In this document: piece by piece, positions 15,832 through 24,745 of the stretch
Numbering within the stretch: the first letter of the stretch is position 1
Layout: the number at the start of each line of letters is the position of its first letter
Source: Chitinophagales bacterium
GTDB lineage: Bacteria; Bacteroidota; Bacteroidia; Chitinophagales; Saprospiraceae
Length of the DNA stretch: 52,056 nt
Reading direction: 5' to 3'
Assembly (NCBI GenBank): GCA_013298955.1
Contig: JAAFJT010000027.1
Location: 1 to 52,056 of the forward strand
The notes under the pieces: generated by a model
What the model was told of the DNA's origin: nothing
Seen by the model: only the letters and a program-made list of their open reading frames with translations
The model's database searches: none
Translations under genes and position numbers: made by a program

Positions 15832-18621
15832 ATGAACACCATGCTTGCAAGGGTATTGCATCGCTATTTTTTTTCAATTGCTTTTTCAGTAGGATTAGGA
15901 TATTGCCTACCATCTGCACAGGCACAACTCAATGTGACCACAGATAAACCTACTGCAACTTATCAAGTCGGCAATACGGCAAATTTCATTGTATCCAGTA
16001 CGGTCTCTGGAAATGCAACGTACAAAATTTACTATGATTCTAAAACCCTCCCTATCCTAACAGGCAGTCGCCCACTCAACGCAGGTCAACCTGCCTTCCT
16101 ACCCTATCAAGCGAATGAAGCAGGAGTTGTTTTTTGTTCGGTAACCCAAAATGGAGTGACTCGTACTGCCTCAACTGCGTTTTCGCCTATGAATATCGTT
16201 CCTGCCGAATCAGAACCCGCCGATTTTGATGCTTTCTGGGCAAGTCAAAAAAACTTAATTCAGAATGTCCCCATAAATCCAGAAATCCGCTTTTACAGAC
16301 AAGGTTATGGGTTTAAAACGTATAAATTAAGTTTGGGCAATATTGAAGGGCGCAGGGTTTATGGATATATCAGCGTTCCCGATGAAGTAGGCACTTTTCC
16401 CGCGATAATCTCCTTACCTTCTTATGGCGATGTTGCAGGCGTTTGTTCGCCTGATGAAATGATTCCGCAACAAGGTAAAGCCATTTCGGTTAGTTTGAGC
16501 GTCCATAATATCGACCCCGAATTGCAAGACCCCAATTCATACAAACCCAATATTATTACTGATAAATCAGGTTTTTACTATCGATATGCATTGCTTGGCA
16601 TTATTCAAACGATTAATTACTTGCAAACGCGCCCAGATTTTAATAAAACCGATATTGGGATTGTCGGCACAAGTCAAGGTGGCGGATTGGCACTCTGTGC
16701 CGCAGGATTGGATGAACGCATTAAATTAATTGCCATTAGTAATCCTGCACTCTGCGAACATTCCGCTTTTAAAATCGGCAAAGCCAGTGGTTTTCCCTAT
16801 TATTTAAATCAAGGACGCATTTTTAACACTGAAACTCAAACAGCCCTTGCTGCCAAATATTATGATGCGGTTTATTTTGCCAAAAGATTTCAAGGAGCTA
16901 CTTTTGCCATCGTTGGCTACCAAGATGAGGTGACTCCTGCGGCAACTTCTTTCGCGGCGATTGCCCAATTACGGCAAAAAAGCCTTGTTCTGCACGCGCC
17001 ACAATTGGGGCATGAGCATCCAGAAGAATATTGGACAGGGCGTTTTGCCTTTTTTAGAAAATACTTTCCGTCCATGATTATTCCACCGCTTCAAACCACC
17101 TTAGCCCATTATGCAGATGCGGGTGCTGATAAAACAACCCAAGTGGGTCAATCGATTGCGTTAACGGGTTTAACAGAACTCAATGGTTTGCCTGATAACG
17201 CCTTGTCGGTACAATGGGAAAAAGTCAGTGGCGCGGGTACAGTCCATTTTTCAGATGCTTCCAATCGGAATACACAAGTTAATTTCAGTGCTGCGGGCGC
17301 GTACACATTGCGTTTTTCTGCCACAGATACTCGTTTGAGTAATGGAAAAACCTATATTGCAACCGATTATGTACATGTTACGGTTTCAGGAAATAATGGC
17401 AGTGGGAATCCGCTCACCCAAAATTATTGTGAAAACAAAGGCACCAAACCTTGGCATAATTGGATAGAAAAGGTTGAAAATGAAACCTTTAGTCATAATA
17501 GTTTCAAAGAAGGTTATGGCAATTTTACGGATAAAATCATGCGCGTTCAACGGGGCAAAACGACTGTTTTACAACTTACACCTGGATATGCTTGGTTATC
17601 TTACCCATTGCATTGGCGCGTTTGGATTGATTTTAATCAAGATAATGATTTTTGGGATGCAGGTGAAACGGTTGTTCATCATATAGGAAGCGATAAAATG
17701 CGCATCGAAATCCCCATTCCTGCGAATGCACCCTTAGGAAATACCCGATTACGAGTTGCTATGCAGCGCGAATTTTTCCCAAATCCATGTGATGTTTATG
17801 AGAATGGAGAAGTGGAAGATTATACCATGAGCATTACAGATGAAAATACTATGACTGTAAATGCGAATGCTACCCCACCCGCTTCATTAGGGTCTTCAAA
17901 TCAGAGCAATTACTGTACCGCAGGCGGTCTAACCCATAACGTATGGATTTCAAGTGTGCGTTTTGGGGATGCAACTTATACTTCTGAACGAGAAGGTTAT
18001 GGTAATTTTATTCATAAATCCTTCAAAATTCCTAAAAGTCAAGCGGTTGAATTGGCATTAAAACCGAGTTTTGCGACACAGCCGACCGATGTTTTTTGGA
18101 AAGTATGGATGGATTACGATAGGGATGGACATTTTACATTGGCTGAAAACATTTGGTCGTCACAAGGCAAAGGTTTAGTCAATACGTATATGTATATGCC
18201 GTCGAATTTAATTTCGGGCGTTCCGTATCGGATGCGTATTGTGATGCGTCAACAGGAAGCACCCGGTGGTTATTGTGCTACGGTTGATTCTGGGGAAATG
18301 GAAGATTACACCATTATTATGACAGGTGGTGCGACCCAAAATGCCGCTTATTCGGTTTTCAAAGACCAAATTCGATTGTATCCCAATCCTGTGAGTGAAG
18401 AATTAACCATTGATTTAAATGCTTATGGGGGCGGAAAGGGCGCGTTACGGATTTACAATGCGTTTGGCAAAATGGTCTGGGAAATGCCAGAAGAACGGTT
18501 TGAAAATCGCCAAATCAAGTTAGATGTAGCCAATTTTACGGATGGCATTTATTTGTTGATGACCGAAGGCGCAGGTTTGAGGACGTTATTACATCGATTC
18601 ATTGTTGCTAAACAACGATAA
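15832..18621 (+). CDS. Secreted multidomain acetyl-xylan-esterase-like hydrolase, T9SS cargo
   Basis: This 929-aa protein has a signal peptide ending near AQAQ (about residue 32), then an Ig-like stretch to about 120. An alpha/beta-hydrolase of the AXE1/cephalosporin-C deacetylase type covers about 125-420. It has GTSQGG with nucleophile Ser281, Asp365 in YQDEVTP and His394 in GHEHPEEYW, a complete triad. A PKD-like domain (about 425-520) is followed by two GEVED domains (about 530-670 and 695-835), each beginning NYC and ending in G-E-(V/M)-E-D-Y-T. The C-terminus is a type A sorting domain (LYPNPVSEELTIDL ... FTDGIYLLMT). It probably removes acetyl groups from polysaccharide at the cell surface; the substrate is not shown. 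ATG 15832 and 15841 are both possible starts. Confidence 0.87.
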   Translation: MNTMLARVLHRYFFSIAFSVGLGYCLPSAQAQLNVTTDKPTATYQVGNTANFIVSSTVSGNATYKIYYDSKTLPILTGSRPLNAGQPAFLPYQANEAGVVFCSVTQNGVTRTASTAFSPMNIVPAESEPADFDAFWASQKNLIQNVPINPEIRFYRQGYGFKTYKLSLGNIEGRRVYGYISVPDEVGTFPAIISLPSYGDVAGVCSPDEMIPQQGKAISVSLSVHNIDPELQDPNSYKPNIITDKSGFYYRYALLGIIQTINYLQTRPDFNKTDIGIVGTSQGGGLALCAAGLDERIKLIAISNPALCEHSAFKIGKASGFPYYLNQGRIFNTETQTALAAKYYDAVYFAKRFQGATFAIVGYQDEVTPAATSFAAIAQLRQKSLVLHAPQLGHEHPEEYWTGRFAFFRKYFPSMIIPPLQTTLAHYADAGADKTTQVGQSIALTGLTELNGLPDNALSVQWEKVSGAGTVHFSDASNRNTQVNFSAAGAYTLRFSATDTRLSNGKTYIATDYVHVTVSGNNGSGNPLTQNYCENKGTKPWHNWIEKVENETFSHNSFKEGYGNFTDKIMRVQRGKTTVLQLTPGYAWLSYPLHWRVWIDFNQDNDFWDAGETVVHHIGSDKMRIEIPIPANAPLGNTRLRVAMQREFFPNPCDVYENGEVEDYTMSITDENTMTVNANATPPASLGSSNQSNYCTAGGLTHNVWISSVRFGDATYTSEREGYGNFIHKSFKIPKSQAVELALKPSFATQPTDVFWKVWMDYDRDGHFTLAENIWSSQGKGLVNTYMYMPSNLISGVPYRMRIVMRQQEAPGGYCATVDSGEMEDYTIIMTGGATQNAAYSVFKDQIRLYPNPVSEELTIDLNAYGGGKGALRIYNAFGKMVWEMPEERFENRQIKLDVANFTDGIYLLMTEGAGLRTLLHRFIVAKQR

Positions 18622-18627
18622 TCGGGT

Positions 18628-18662
18628 ATCAATTGGAACGCGTCATCCGCGTTCCAATTGAT
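18628..18662. repeat. Family A minimal hairpin
   Basis: ATCAATTGGAACGCG and CGCGTTCCAATTGAT pair perfectly over 15 bp around TCATC. It consists of only the outer ends of a family A element, with the internal part deleted, and follows the esterase stop codon by 7 bp. Confidence 0.8.
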
Positions 18663-18885
18663 CACAATTGTATCAAATGGTCTTTTTATTACAACCGATT
18701 TTTAATATAGTGTGAATTTTGCATAGTAATTCCTAATTGTTGCCTAACAATAAAGGGCTTCCATCCTATATTTTTGTATTTAAAATCAACCTTATTGCAA
18801 CACTTTATAATGAATTTAGGGGCAATAACCATTTTTTTTATTTTAAAATAATTCTTTAAGGCAAAATTTTAGTAACCGTCGCAAT

Positions 18886-19011
18886 ATGTTCATTCAGCAT
18901 AAATTACCCAATCCGTTAAAAAATTGGCAAGTAAACCGAGACCAAATTGGTTTTATGGGGCAAGATTTGCAACGCCCTGAGTGTATTTTTATGGGCGACT
19001 CGTTTGCATAA
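18886..19011 (+). pseudogene. N-terminal remnant of an SMP-30/gluconolactonase-type gene
   Basis: A 41-codon frame reads MFIQHKLPNPLKNWQVNRDQ followed by IGFMGQDLQRPECIFMGDSF. The I-x-F-x-G-x-DLQRPEC run is the beginning of SMP-30/gluconolactonase/LRE-type propeller lactonases. The protein stops exactly where the first blade should continue, so the rest has been lost. It lies 64 bp before the extradiol dioxygenase gene, at the head of the catabolic cluster, where a lactonase would make sense. The remaining 18663-18885 stretch is AT-rich and holds only a possible TATTTTTG box at 18769. Confidence 0.55.
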
Positions 19012-19075
19012 TAATTTGATTATCAATAATTTTAAGTTCGTAATTAAACGTTACGAATAAAAATCCAAAATAGAG

Positions 19076-20044
19076 ATGGCAAAAAATCCTCATTATTTTT
19101 CGCAATTAGCTCATATTGAAGTTTTAACACCCGTTTTAGAAAAATCGGTGCAATTTTTCACAGATATTGTGGGTTTGGACGTGACCGATAGAGATGAAAA
19201 CTCGGTCTATCTGCGCGCTTGGGGCGATTATTTTCACCACACGCTTAAATTGACACAATCGGATAAACCGGGTTGGGGACATTTGGGTTGGCGTGCGGAC
19301 AGCGATGAAGCATTGGCAGATGCGGTTGTGTATTTGGAAAAAACGGGGGCAGGTATCGGCTGGGTTGAAGGCGATAAAGGACATGGTAAAGCCTATCGTT
19401 TTAAATCTCCGAATGGGCATGTGCATGAAATCTTTTGGGATGTGGTTTGGTTAAAAGAGCAAGGCGCACGCAAAAGTGTTTTTACAGACCGTTACGCAAG
19501 CAATCGCAGGCGCGGGATTTGTCCGCGTCGATTCGACCATATCACGTATAATACGGCTCAATATCCTGCTGAAAAAGCGTTTTGGTGTGGTTTAGGCTTG
19601 AAAAACCCTGATGAAGTGCGGATTACGGATGCTTTACCGCCTGTGGGTGGATTGTTTACGACAGGCAATTTGTCCCATGACATTGCCATTTTTACAGACC
19701 CACATATTAAGAAAGATGACCCTGTTTTAAATCATGTTGCTTTTAACTTTGATAGTCGGGAAGAAGTGCTTTTGGCGTGTGATTGGGTGATTGAAAATGG
19801 TTATAAATTGGCGATGGGCGGACCAACGCGCCATAAAGCTGACGAAGGTTTTTTCATTTATGTGGATGAACCGGGTGGGAATCGATTTGAATTTTATGCA
19901 GGTGCGCGTTTGATTTTCGCGCCTGACCATGGACCCGATGTCCATTATTTGAAAGATAATCCCAATGATGCTTGGGGCAATGTGACTCCTTGGGCAAGTG
20001 CAGATGGCTCCCTCAAAAAAGAGCATGGGTCTCATAAGCATTAA
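19076..20044 (+). CDS. Extradiol ring-cleavage dioxygenase, type I (VOC superfamily)
   Basis: This 322-aa protein has two VOC modules. The N-terminal one spans about residues 8-125 (AHIEVLTPVLEKSVQFFTDI). The C-terminal one spans about 152-280 and carries the metal site: His155 in RRFDHITYN, His220 in LNHVAFNF and Glu272 in NRFEFYAG. This 2-His-1-carboxylate set and the length match catechol 2,3-dioxygenase and 2,3-dihydroxybiphenyl 1,2-dioxygenase relatives, which cut an aromatic ring next to a diol using Fe(II) or Mn(II) and O2. The particular catechol is unknown. It is the first complete gene of the catabolic cluster (19076-26653) and most likely supplies the meta-cleavage product to the hydrolase that follows. 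Confidence 0.9.
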   Translation: MAKNPHYFSQLAHIEVLTPVLEKSVQFFTDIVGLDVTDRDENSVYLRAWGDYFHHTLKLTQSDKPGWGHLGWRADSDEALADAVVYLEKTGAGIGWVEGDKGHGKAYRFKSPNGHVHEIFWDVVWLKEQGARKSVFTDRYASNRRRGICPRRFDHITYNTAQYPAEKAFWCGLGLKNPDEVRITDALPPVGGLFTTGNLSHDIAIFTDPHIKKDDPVLNHVAFNFDSREEVLLACDWVIENGYKLAMGGPTRHKADEGFFIYVDEPGGNRFEFYAGARLIFAPDHGPDVHYLKDNPNDAWGNVTPWASADGSLKKEHGSHKH

Positions 20045-20056
20045 ATCATATAATGA

Positions 20057-20310
20057 CAAAGTATATATTACAACAATGTTTGGAGGGTTTGAAACCCTCC
20101 AAACGGTTGATAAACGTATTTTTAATTAAAATTTCAAATTTGAAATAGCAACATGTGGCATTTTTATCCTGAGCATTATATGTCAAAGTATATATTACAA
20201 CAATGTTTGGAGGGTTTGAAACCCTCCAAACGGTTGATAAACGTATTTTTAATTAAAATTTCAAATTTGAAATAGCAACATGTGGCATTTTTATCCTGAG
20301 CATTATATGT
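20057..20310. repeat. 127-bp tandem duplication carrying a gene start and family B hairpin
   Basis: Bases 20057-20183 are repeated exactly or nearly so as 20184-20310. Each copy has a family B hairpin (20078-20104; 20205-20231) and the first ten codons of the alpha/beta hydrolase (MWHFYPEHYM). The upstream start at 20153 leads into a frame that reads through the second hairpin and stops after about 41 codons, so only the second start (20280) makes the enzyme. The duplication fills the spacer between the dioxygenase and hydrolase genes. Confidence 0.95.
20078..20231. repeat. Family B palindromes, two copies
   Basis: GTTTGGAGGGTTTGAAACCC-TCCAAAC is a perfect palindrome of 13-bp arms around one base. 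It occurs at 20078-20104 and, through the duplication, at 20205-20231. Both lie inside what should be one operon, so any terminator effect would lower expression of the genes after the dioxygenase. Confidence 0.85.
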
Positions 20311-21383
20311 TTTCGTACCAATTGAATCGCGTTTTGACGCAAAGTCATTTTGGCGGCGGAGAATTTAACGAATGTATCGAAGCAGCGAGTCGTATCCAAG
20401 CGGGCAATTTTGAAAGTTTCCATGATGGTTGGCGTTTTGCGGCAGACCAAACGCTTGAAGTAGCTGAAACCGCTATGTCCGCAGGACATTTGGTGACGGC
20501 TCGACAAGCCTATTTGCGGGCATCCAATTATTTTAGAACGGCTGAATTTTTCATCAAACCAACCGATTCGCGTAAAATACCCGGTTATCTACGGGCGACG
20601 GAATGTTTTCAGAAAGGGGCAGCCCTGTTACCGAATCCACCACAATTGGTCCGAATCCCGTTTGAAGATTCCGAAATCACTGGTTATTATTTGAAACCTG
20701 CCAATGCAGGTGCGAATCAGCCATTAATGATTATGTTTGGTGGGTTGGATTCGACGGCAGAAGAATTGTATTTTGGACCTTGGCAGAAATTGGAAGAAAG
20801 AGGCATTTCGTTGTTGATGTTGGACGGTCCGGGTCAAGGTGCGTCTTTGCGCCTCCGCAATATTTTGACGCGGCATGATTACGAAGTACCTGCAACGGTT
20901 GCGTTTGATTGGGCAGTAGCCCATTTGCCTGTGGATAAAAATCGGATTGGCATCATTGCGGTTTCAATGGGCGGTTACATGGCAGCGCGGGCAGCCGCTT
21001 TTGAACATCGGTTTAAAGTTTGTTGCATTTGGGGTGCGGTTTGGAGCTATTACGATATTTGGAAAAATCGCCCTGATAATCATCCATTAGCGACCATTAT
21101 TATGCACATTACAGGTTCGACGAGCATGACAGAAGCGCGTAACAAATTGAAAGACTTTACTTTAGAGGGCGTTGCTTCTAAAATTCAATGTCCTACTTAC
21201 ATTTCACACGGAGCAGATGATAAACAGAATTTTGTCGAAAATGCTTATAAATTGTATGACGCATTGACGTGCGAAAAAGCAATGAACATTGTGCCTACAA
21301 CAAGTACAGGTTCATCGCACTGTCATATTGATAATTTTAATAAAATCAATCCATTATTTGATTGGCTTGCAAACAAAATTTAA
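20280..21383 (+). CDS. Alpha/beta hydrolase, C-C bond hydrolase-like (DHPON hydrolase/FrsA type)
   Basis: This 367-aa protein has an N-terminal helical region (about 1-120) before the alpha/beta-hydrolase core. The layout and length match 2,6-dihydroxypseudooxynicotine hydrolase and related enzymes. The core has the nucleophile elbow AVSMGGY with Ser229, the acid in SHGADDKQ (Asp313 or 314) and a histidine in GSSHCHIDN (His347 or 349). LDGPGQGAS at 181-189 gives the oxyanion region. In this cluster it would hydrolyse the ring-opened product of the dioxygenase, a C-C cleavage. That role is inferred from family and position only. The start is the second of two duplicated starts. The HisD-like gene begins 6 bp after its stop. 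Confidence 0.83.
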   Translation: MWHFYPEHYMFSYQLNRVLTQSHFGGGEFNECIEAASRIQAGNFESFHDGWRFAADQTLEVAETAMSAGHLVTARQAYLRASNYFRTAEFFIKPTDSRKIPGYLRATECFQKGAALLPNPPQLVRIPFEDSEITGYYLKPANAGANQPLMIMFGGLDSTAEELYFGPWQKLEERGISLLMLDGPGQGASLRLRNILTRHDYEVPATVAFDWAVAHLPVDKNRIGIIAVSMGGYMAARAAAFEHRFKVCCIWGAVWSYYDIWKNRPDNHPLATIIMHITGSTSMTEARNKLKDFTLEGVASKIQCPTYISHGADDKQNFVENAYKLYDALTCEKAMNIVPTTSTGSSHCHIDNFNKINPLFDWLANKI

Positions 21384-21389
21384 GCGCAT

Positions 21390-22670
21390 ATGATAAGGCA
21401 AATTAAAAAAGGGATTACGTATTCCGAGAGTAAGGCGGCGGATGCCCAAGTACGAGCAACCGTAGAAAGTATGTTGGAAAATATTGGCGCACAAGGCGAT
21501 GCGGCAATTCGGGCTTATTCTGAAAAATTAGACCATTGGTCTCCAAAAAGTTTTAAACTAAGTGCGGTCGAAATCGCCGAAATTGTCGCAGGCGTGCCGC
21601 AACAAGTCATGGATGATATTCGATTTGCGCAAACGCAGATTCGCAATTTTGCGCAGATTCAGCGCAATGCGATTCAAGATGTGGAAGTCGAAACGCTTCC
21701 AGGGGTGATTTTGGGACATAAAAATATCCCTGTTAATTCGGTTGGTTGTTACATTCCGGGGGGTCGTTATCCGATGGTTGCGTCGGCGCATATGAGTGTT
21801 TTGACGGCAAAAGTGGCGGGTGTGAAGCGCGTTATTGCGTGTACACCGCCGATTAATGGAGCTATTCCTGCTGCAACTGTTGCTGCAATGTTTTTGGCAG
21901 GTGCGGATGAGATTTATTTGTTGGGCGGCGTTCAAGCCGTTGCGATGATGGCATTGGGGACGGAGACGGTTCAAGGCGTAGATATGTTGGTGGGTCCTGG
22001 TAATGCATATGTTGCGGAAGCAAAACGACAATTGTATGGCAAAGTGGGGATTGATTTATTTGCAGGTCCGACGGAAACGTTGATTATTGCGGATGATACC
22101 ACCGATGCCGAAACCTCTGCGACCGATTTATTGGGACAAGCAGAACATGGACCCACTTCGCCCGCAATTTTATTGACAACCAGTCGCAAAATTGTTGCAG
22201 AAATCGATGCCGAAATCGAACGGCAATTGGCTATTTTGCCGACTGCGGATGTTGCAAGTGTCGCATGGCGGGATTATGGACAAGTGATTTTGGTGGATAC
22301 AGTGGATGAAATGGTTTCGGAAGCGGACAGGATTGCCAGCGAACATGTGCAAGTGATGACGGAAAATCCGCGTTATTTCTGGGAAAAGATGACGAATTAT
22401 GGAGCTTTGTTCTTGGGCGATAAGACGAATGTGGCTTATGGTGACAAGGTTATTGGTACCAACCACACGTTGCCGACGAAAGAAGCGGCTCGTTATACAG
22501 GAGGATTATGGGTTGGAAAATTTTTGAAAACGTGTACGTATCAAGAAGTGAGAACGCCAGAAGCGAGTAAGTTGATTGGCGAATATTGTTCAAGATTGTG
22601 CGCGATAGAAAATTTTGCGGCGCACCAAGCACAAGCAGATTTGCGGGTAAGAAAATATTCGGCAATTTAA
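21390..22670 (+). CDS. Histidinol dehydrogenase-family dehydrogenase, catabolic paralogue
   Basis: This 426-aa protein is a full-length HisD homologue. It has YIPGGRYPM at 121-129, [17 protein letters not shown] at 201-217 and [10 protein letters not shown] at 226-235. Zinc ligands include Gln250 and His253 in GQAEHGP, the Asp in GDKVIGTNH and the late AH pair. Authentic HisD oxidises histidinol to histidine in two NAD-dependent steps. Members outside his operons oxidise other alcohols; sulfopropanediol dehydrogenase is the known example. Its place inside a ring-cleavage cluster, without other his genes, points to oxidation of a pathway alcohol such as a side chain. Start at 21390 is 6 bp after the hydrolase stop. 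Confidence 0.85.
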   Translation: MIRQIKKGITYSESKAADAQVRATVESMLENIGAQGDAAIRAYSEKLDHWSPKSFKLSAVEIAEIVAGVPQQVMDDIRFAQTQIRNFAQIQRNAIQDVEVETLPGVILGHKNIPVNSVGCYIPGGRYPMVASAHMSVLTAKVAGVKRVIACTPPINGAIPAATVAAMFLAGADEIYLLGGVQAVAMMALGTETVQGVDMLVGPGNAYVAEAKRQLYGKVGIDLFAGPTETLIIADDTTDAETSATDLLGQAEHGPTSPAILLTTSRKIVAEIDAEIERQLAILPTADVASVAWRDYGQVILVDTVDEMVSEADRIASEHVQVMTENPRYFWEKMTNYGALFLGDKTNVAYGDKVIGTNHTLPTKEAARYTGGLWVGKFLKTCTYQEVRTPEASKLIGEYCSRLCAIENFAAHQAQADLRVRKYSAI

Positions 22671-22680
22671 ACTTCGTGTT

Positions 22681-22710
22681 TTTTGGATACAATGGATATT
22701 GTATCCAAAA
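22681..22710 (+). terminator. Intra-operon hairpin
   Basis: TTTTGGATACAAT (22681-22693) pairs exactly with ATTGTATCCAAAA (22698-22710) around GGAT. It lies 10 bp after the HisD-like stop and 42 bp before the SDR start. No U-run follows, so partial termination or mRNA processing is as likely as full termination. Confidence 0.5.
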
Positions 22711-22751
22711 TCGTATCATAAAATCCAAAGAATCCAATAAATGCAAGTTTA

Positions 22752-23498
22752 ATGATGGAAATTCCTGTAAAAGTAGCTTTAATAACAGGCGGTGCAGGTG
22801 GCATTGGTTCGGCGATTTGTAAAAAATTAGCGAAAAATGGGTATTCCATTGTGATAACCTACCATTCTAATGCACCAAAAGCTGCCCAATTATTATCTGA
22901 ACTCGTGGGCGAAGGACATAGCCTTTTTCACGCGCCCAATACAGATGCTGCACAATTAGCTTTATTGAAACAATTTGTTATTGAAAATTATGGCAAATTA
23001 GATATTTTGGTCAATAATGCAGGTATTACTACGCCCGTCAAGCACGATGATTTAGACGGTTTGTCTGATGAATGGATTGATAAAATTTTTCAAACCAATG
23101 TACGCGGCAGTTTTGCCATGATACGAGCGATGCGGACGTTGTTGGAAAAAGGTACAAACCCCATCATCATCAATATCTCCTCTGTGGCGGCGATTTCGGG
23201 GATTGGTAGTAATGTGGCTTATTGCGCGTCGAAAGCGGCGATAGATAGTATGACGCGTTCTTTGGCACGCGCTTTAGCTCCCACGATTCGAGTCGTATCG
23301 GTATCACCTGGTTGGGTTTTGGGCGAATATACCCAAAATATAGACCCTGCTTATTTACAAACGCAATTGGATTATACGCCGTTAGCGCGTTTGGCAACAG
23401 CCGACGATGTTGCCAATGTCGTATGGGCATTAGCAACCATTTTAACGTTTACCACAGGCAGCATTATCCCTGTGGATGGTGGGCGATTGTTAAAATAA
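22752..23498 (+). CDS. Short-chain dehydrogenase/reductase
   Basis: This 248-aa classical SDR has TGGAGGIG at 12-19 for NAD(P) binding, NNAG at 88-91 and Ser143/Ser144. Tyr157 and Lys161 lie in YCASK, and the catalytic set is complete. VSPGWV and the C-terminal TGSIIPVDGG fit FabG-like and catabolic SDRs. In this cluster it probably interconverts an alcohol and a ketone in the degradation route; the substrate is not visible. Two adjacent ATG codons (22752, 22755) could serve as start. Confidence 0.88.
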   Translation: MMEIPVKVALITGGAGGIGSAICKKLAKNGYSIVITYHSNAPKAAQLLSELVGEGHSLFHAPNTDAAQLALLKQFVIENYGKLDILVNNAGITTPVKHDDLDGLSDEWIDKIFQTNVRGSFAMIRAMRTLLEKGTNPIIINISSVAAISGIGSNVAYCASKAAIDSMTRSLARALAPTIRVVSVSPGWVLGEYTQNIDPAYLQTQLDYTPLARLATADDVANVVWALATILTFTTGSIIPVDGGRLLK

Positions 23499-23532
23499 GT
23501 CAAAGATTTTCAATAAATTATAATTTGAAAAA

Positions 23533-24438
23533 ATGAAATTAATTACATTTAAAAATCCTAAGAACAAAATACGGATAGGCTGGATTGTTGGGAATCAAGT
23601 GGTGGATATGAAACTTGCGGATAAGCGTTTGCCCGCTACCATGCTTGCGTTTATTGATAATCATGAAAAATATTTCAAAATTATCCATGATTTAGGTACG
23701 CCGACAACGCATTATGAGCTTTCTGCCGTCCAATTATTAGCACCGTTGCCGAATCCGCGTAGTTTTCGGGATTACATTGGCTTTGAGCGACATATGTTAA
23801 ATGCTTCTAAATCGTTTGGACATGCGATTGCGCCTGAATGGTATCAAATGCCGATTTTTTATTTTACGAATCATCAAGCGATTTGCGGACCGAACGATGC
23901 TATCAAACGTCCTGCAACGGAAACGCGCATGGATTTGGAACTGGAAATGGCGTGTATCATTGGCAAAAAAGGTAAAAATATCAAAACGGCAGCTGCTCAA
24001 AGTTACATTTTTGGCTATACGGTTTTTAATGATTTTACGGCTCGCGCCATTCAATCCCGCGAAATGAAAGCACCTTTGGGTCCGCACAAAGGCAAAGATT
24101 TTGCCAATTCGATTGGTCCGTGCATTGTTACGAGTGATGAAATGCAGCAATATATGCAGCCTGATAATCGGTTGAATGTGCGTATGTTGTCGAGAATCAA
24201 CGGCACAACCATTTGCGATGGCAATTATAACACGGTTCATTATACGTTTGGTCAAATGATTGAACGCGCCTCTGAAAACGATGTTCATCTGATGCCGGGA
24301 GATATTTTGGGGTCTGGAACGGTTGGTTGGGGTAGTTTGGTTGAAAATAATTTTGCGATACACCGCCCGTTAGAACCGGGGGATGTAGTCGAATTGGAAA
24401 TTGAAGGCATTGGCATTTTAAAAAATACGATTATATGA
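23533..24438 (+). CDS. Fumarylacetoacetate hydrolase-family protein
   Basis: This 301-aa protein has the FAH C-terminal fold. The metal-binding acids are Glu136 and Glu138 in MDLELEMACIIG and Asp167 in FNDFTARAIQ, followed by APLGPHKGKDFANSIGPCIV. SFRDYIGFERH near 77-87 is a typical catalytic-lid segment. The family includes acylpyruvate hydrolases, hydratases and decarboxylases that act on 2-keto acids late in aromatic breakdown. Here it would act after the dioxygenase and alpha/beta hydrolase. Its stop overlaps the ABM-gene start by 4 bp, so the two are translationally coupled. Confidence 0.88.
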   Translation: MKLITFKNPKNKIRIGWIVGNQVVDMKLADKRLPATMLAFIDNHEKYFKIIHDLGTPTTHYELSAVQLLAPLPNPRSFRDYIGFERHMLNASKSFGHAIAPEWYQMPIFYFTNHQAICGPNDAIKRPATETRMDLELEMACIIGKKGKNIKTAAAQSYIFGYTVFNDFTARAIQSREMKAPLGPHKGKDFANSIGPCIVTSDEMQQYMQPDNRLNVRMLSRINGTTICDGNYNTVHYTFGQMIERASENDVHLMPGDILGSGTVGWGSLVENNFAIHRPLEPGDVVELEIEGIGILKNTII

Positions 24439-24725
24439 TTTTAGAAATTGCAACAATTGATATTCACGTAGGCAAAAACGGTGAATTTGAGCAACAACTC
24501 GAAAAAGCGCAAGTCGTTTTGCGACAAGCAAAAGGTTATATCGAACATCAATTTCAACATTGTGTTGAAATGCCGAATCGATATGTATTGCTGATTCGGT
24601 GGGAAACCTTGGAAGACCATACGATTGGTTTTCGGGAATCGGCGTTATTTGTACAATGGCGCGGTTTTATCGGCAGTTATTTTGCACAACCACCTGTTGT
24701 TCAACATTTTATATTGAAATTTTAA
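24435..24725 (+). CDS. ABM-domain protein (antibiotic biosynthesis monooxygenase fold)
   Basis: This 96-aa protein has the dimeric alpha/beta-barrel ABM pattern: a first strand ILEIATIDIHVG, a helix with EQQLEKAQVVLRQ and then GYIEHQFQHCVEMPNRYVLL. IRWETLEDHTIGFRES and a final hydrophobic strand VVQHFILKF close the fold. Members are small cofactor-independent oxygenases, heme-degrading enzymes or isomerase-like helpers, and many have no known reaction. It is coupled by a 4-bp ATGA overlap to the FAH gene, so it should belong to the same pathway. Confidence 0.8.
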   Translation: MILEIATIDIHVGKNGEFEQQLEKAQVVLRQAKGYIEHQFQHCVEMPNRYVLLIRWETLEDHTIGFRESALFVQWRGFIGSYFAQPPVVQHFILKF

Positions 24726-24745
24726 TTACCATAAAAAAACTCAAG

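Noticed and set aside
21390-22670. Histidine biosynthesis hisD
   Set aside because: The protein is a full HisD homologue, but it lies between catabolic genes with no other his genes, so a catabolic dehydrogenase role is more likely.
24599-24745. Extra N-terminal 49 codons of the cyclase-family protein
   Set aside because: The segment is the ABM gene read in another frame. The cyclase start at 24746 fits the family.
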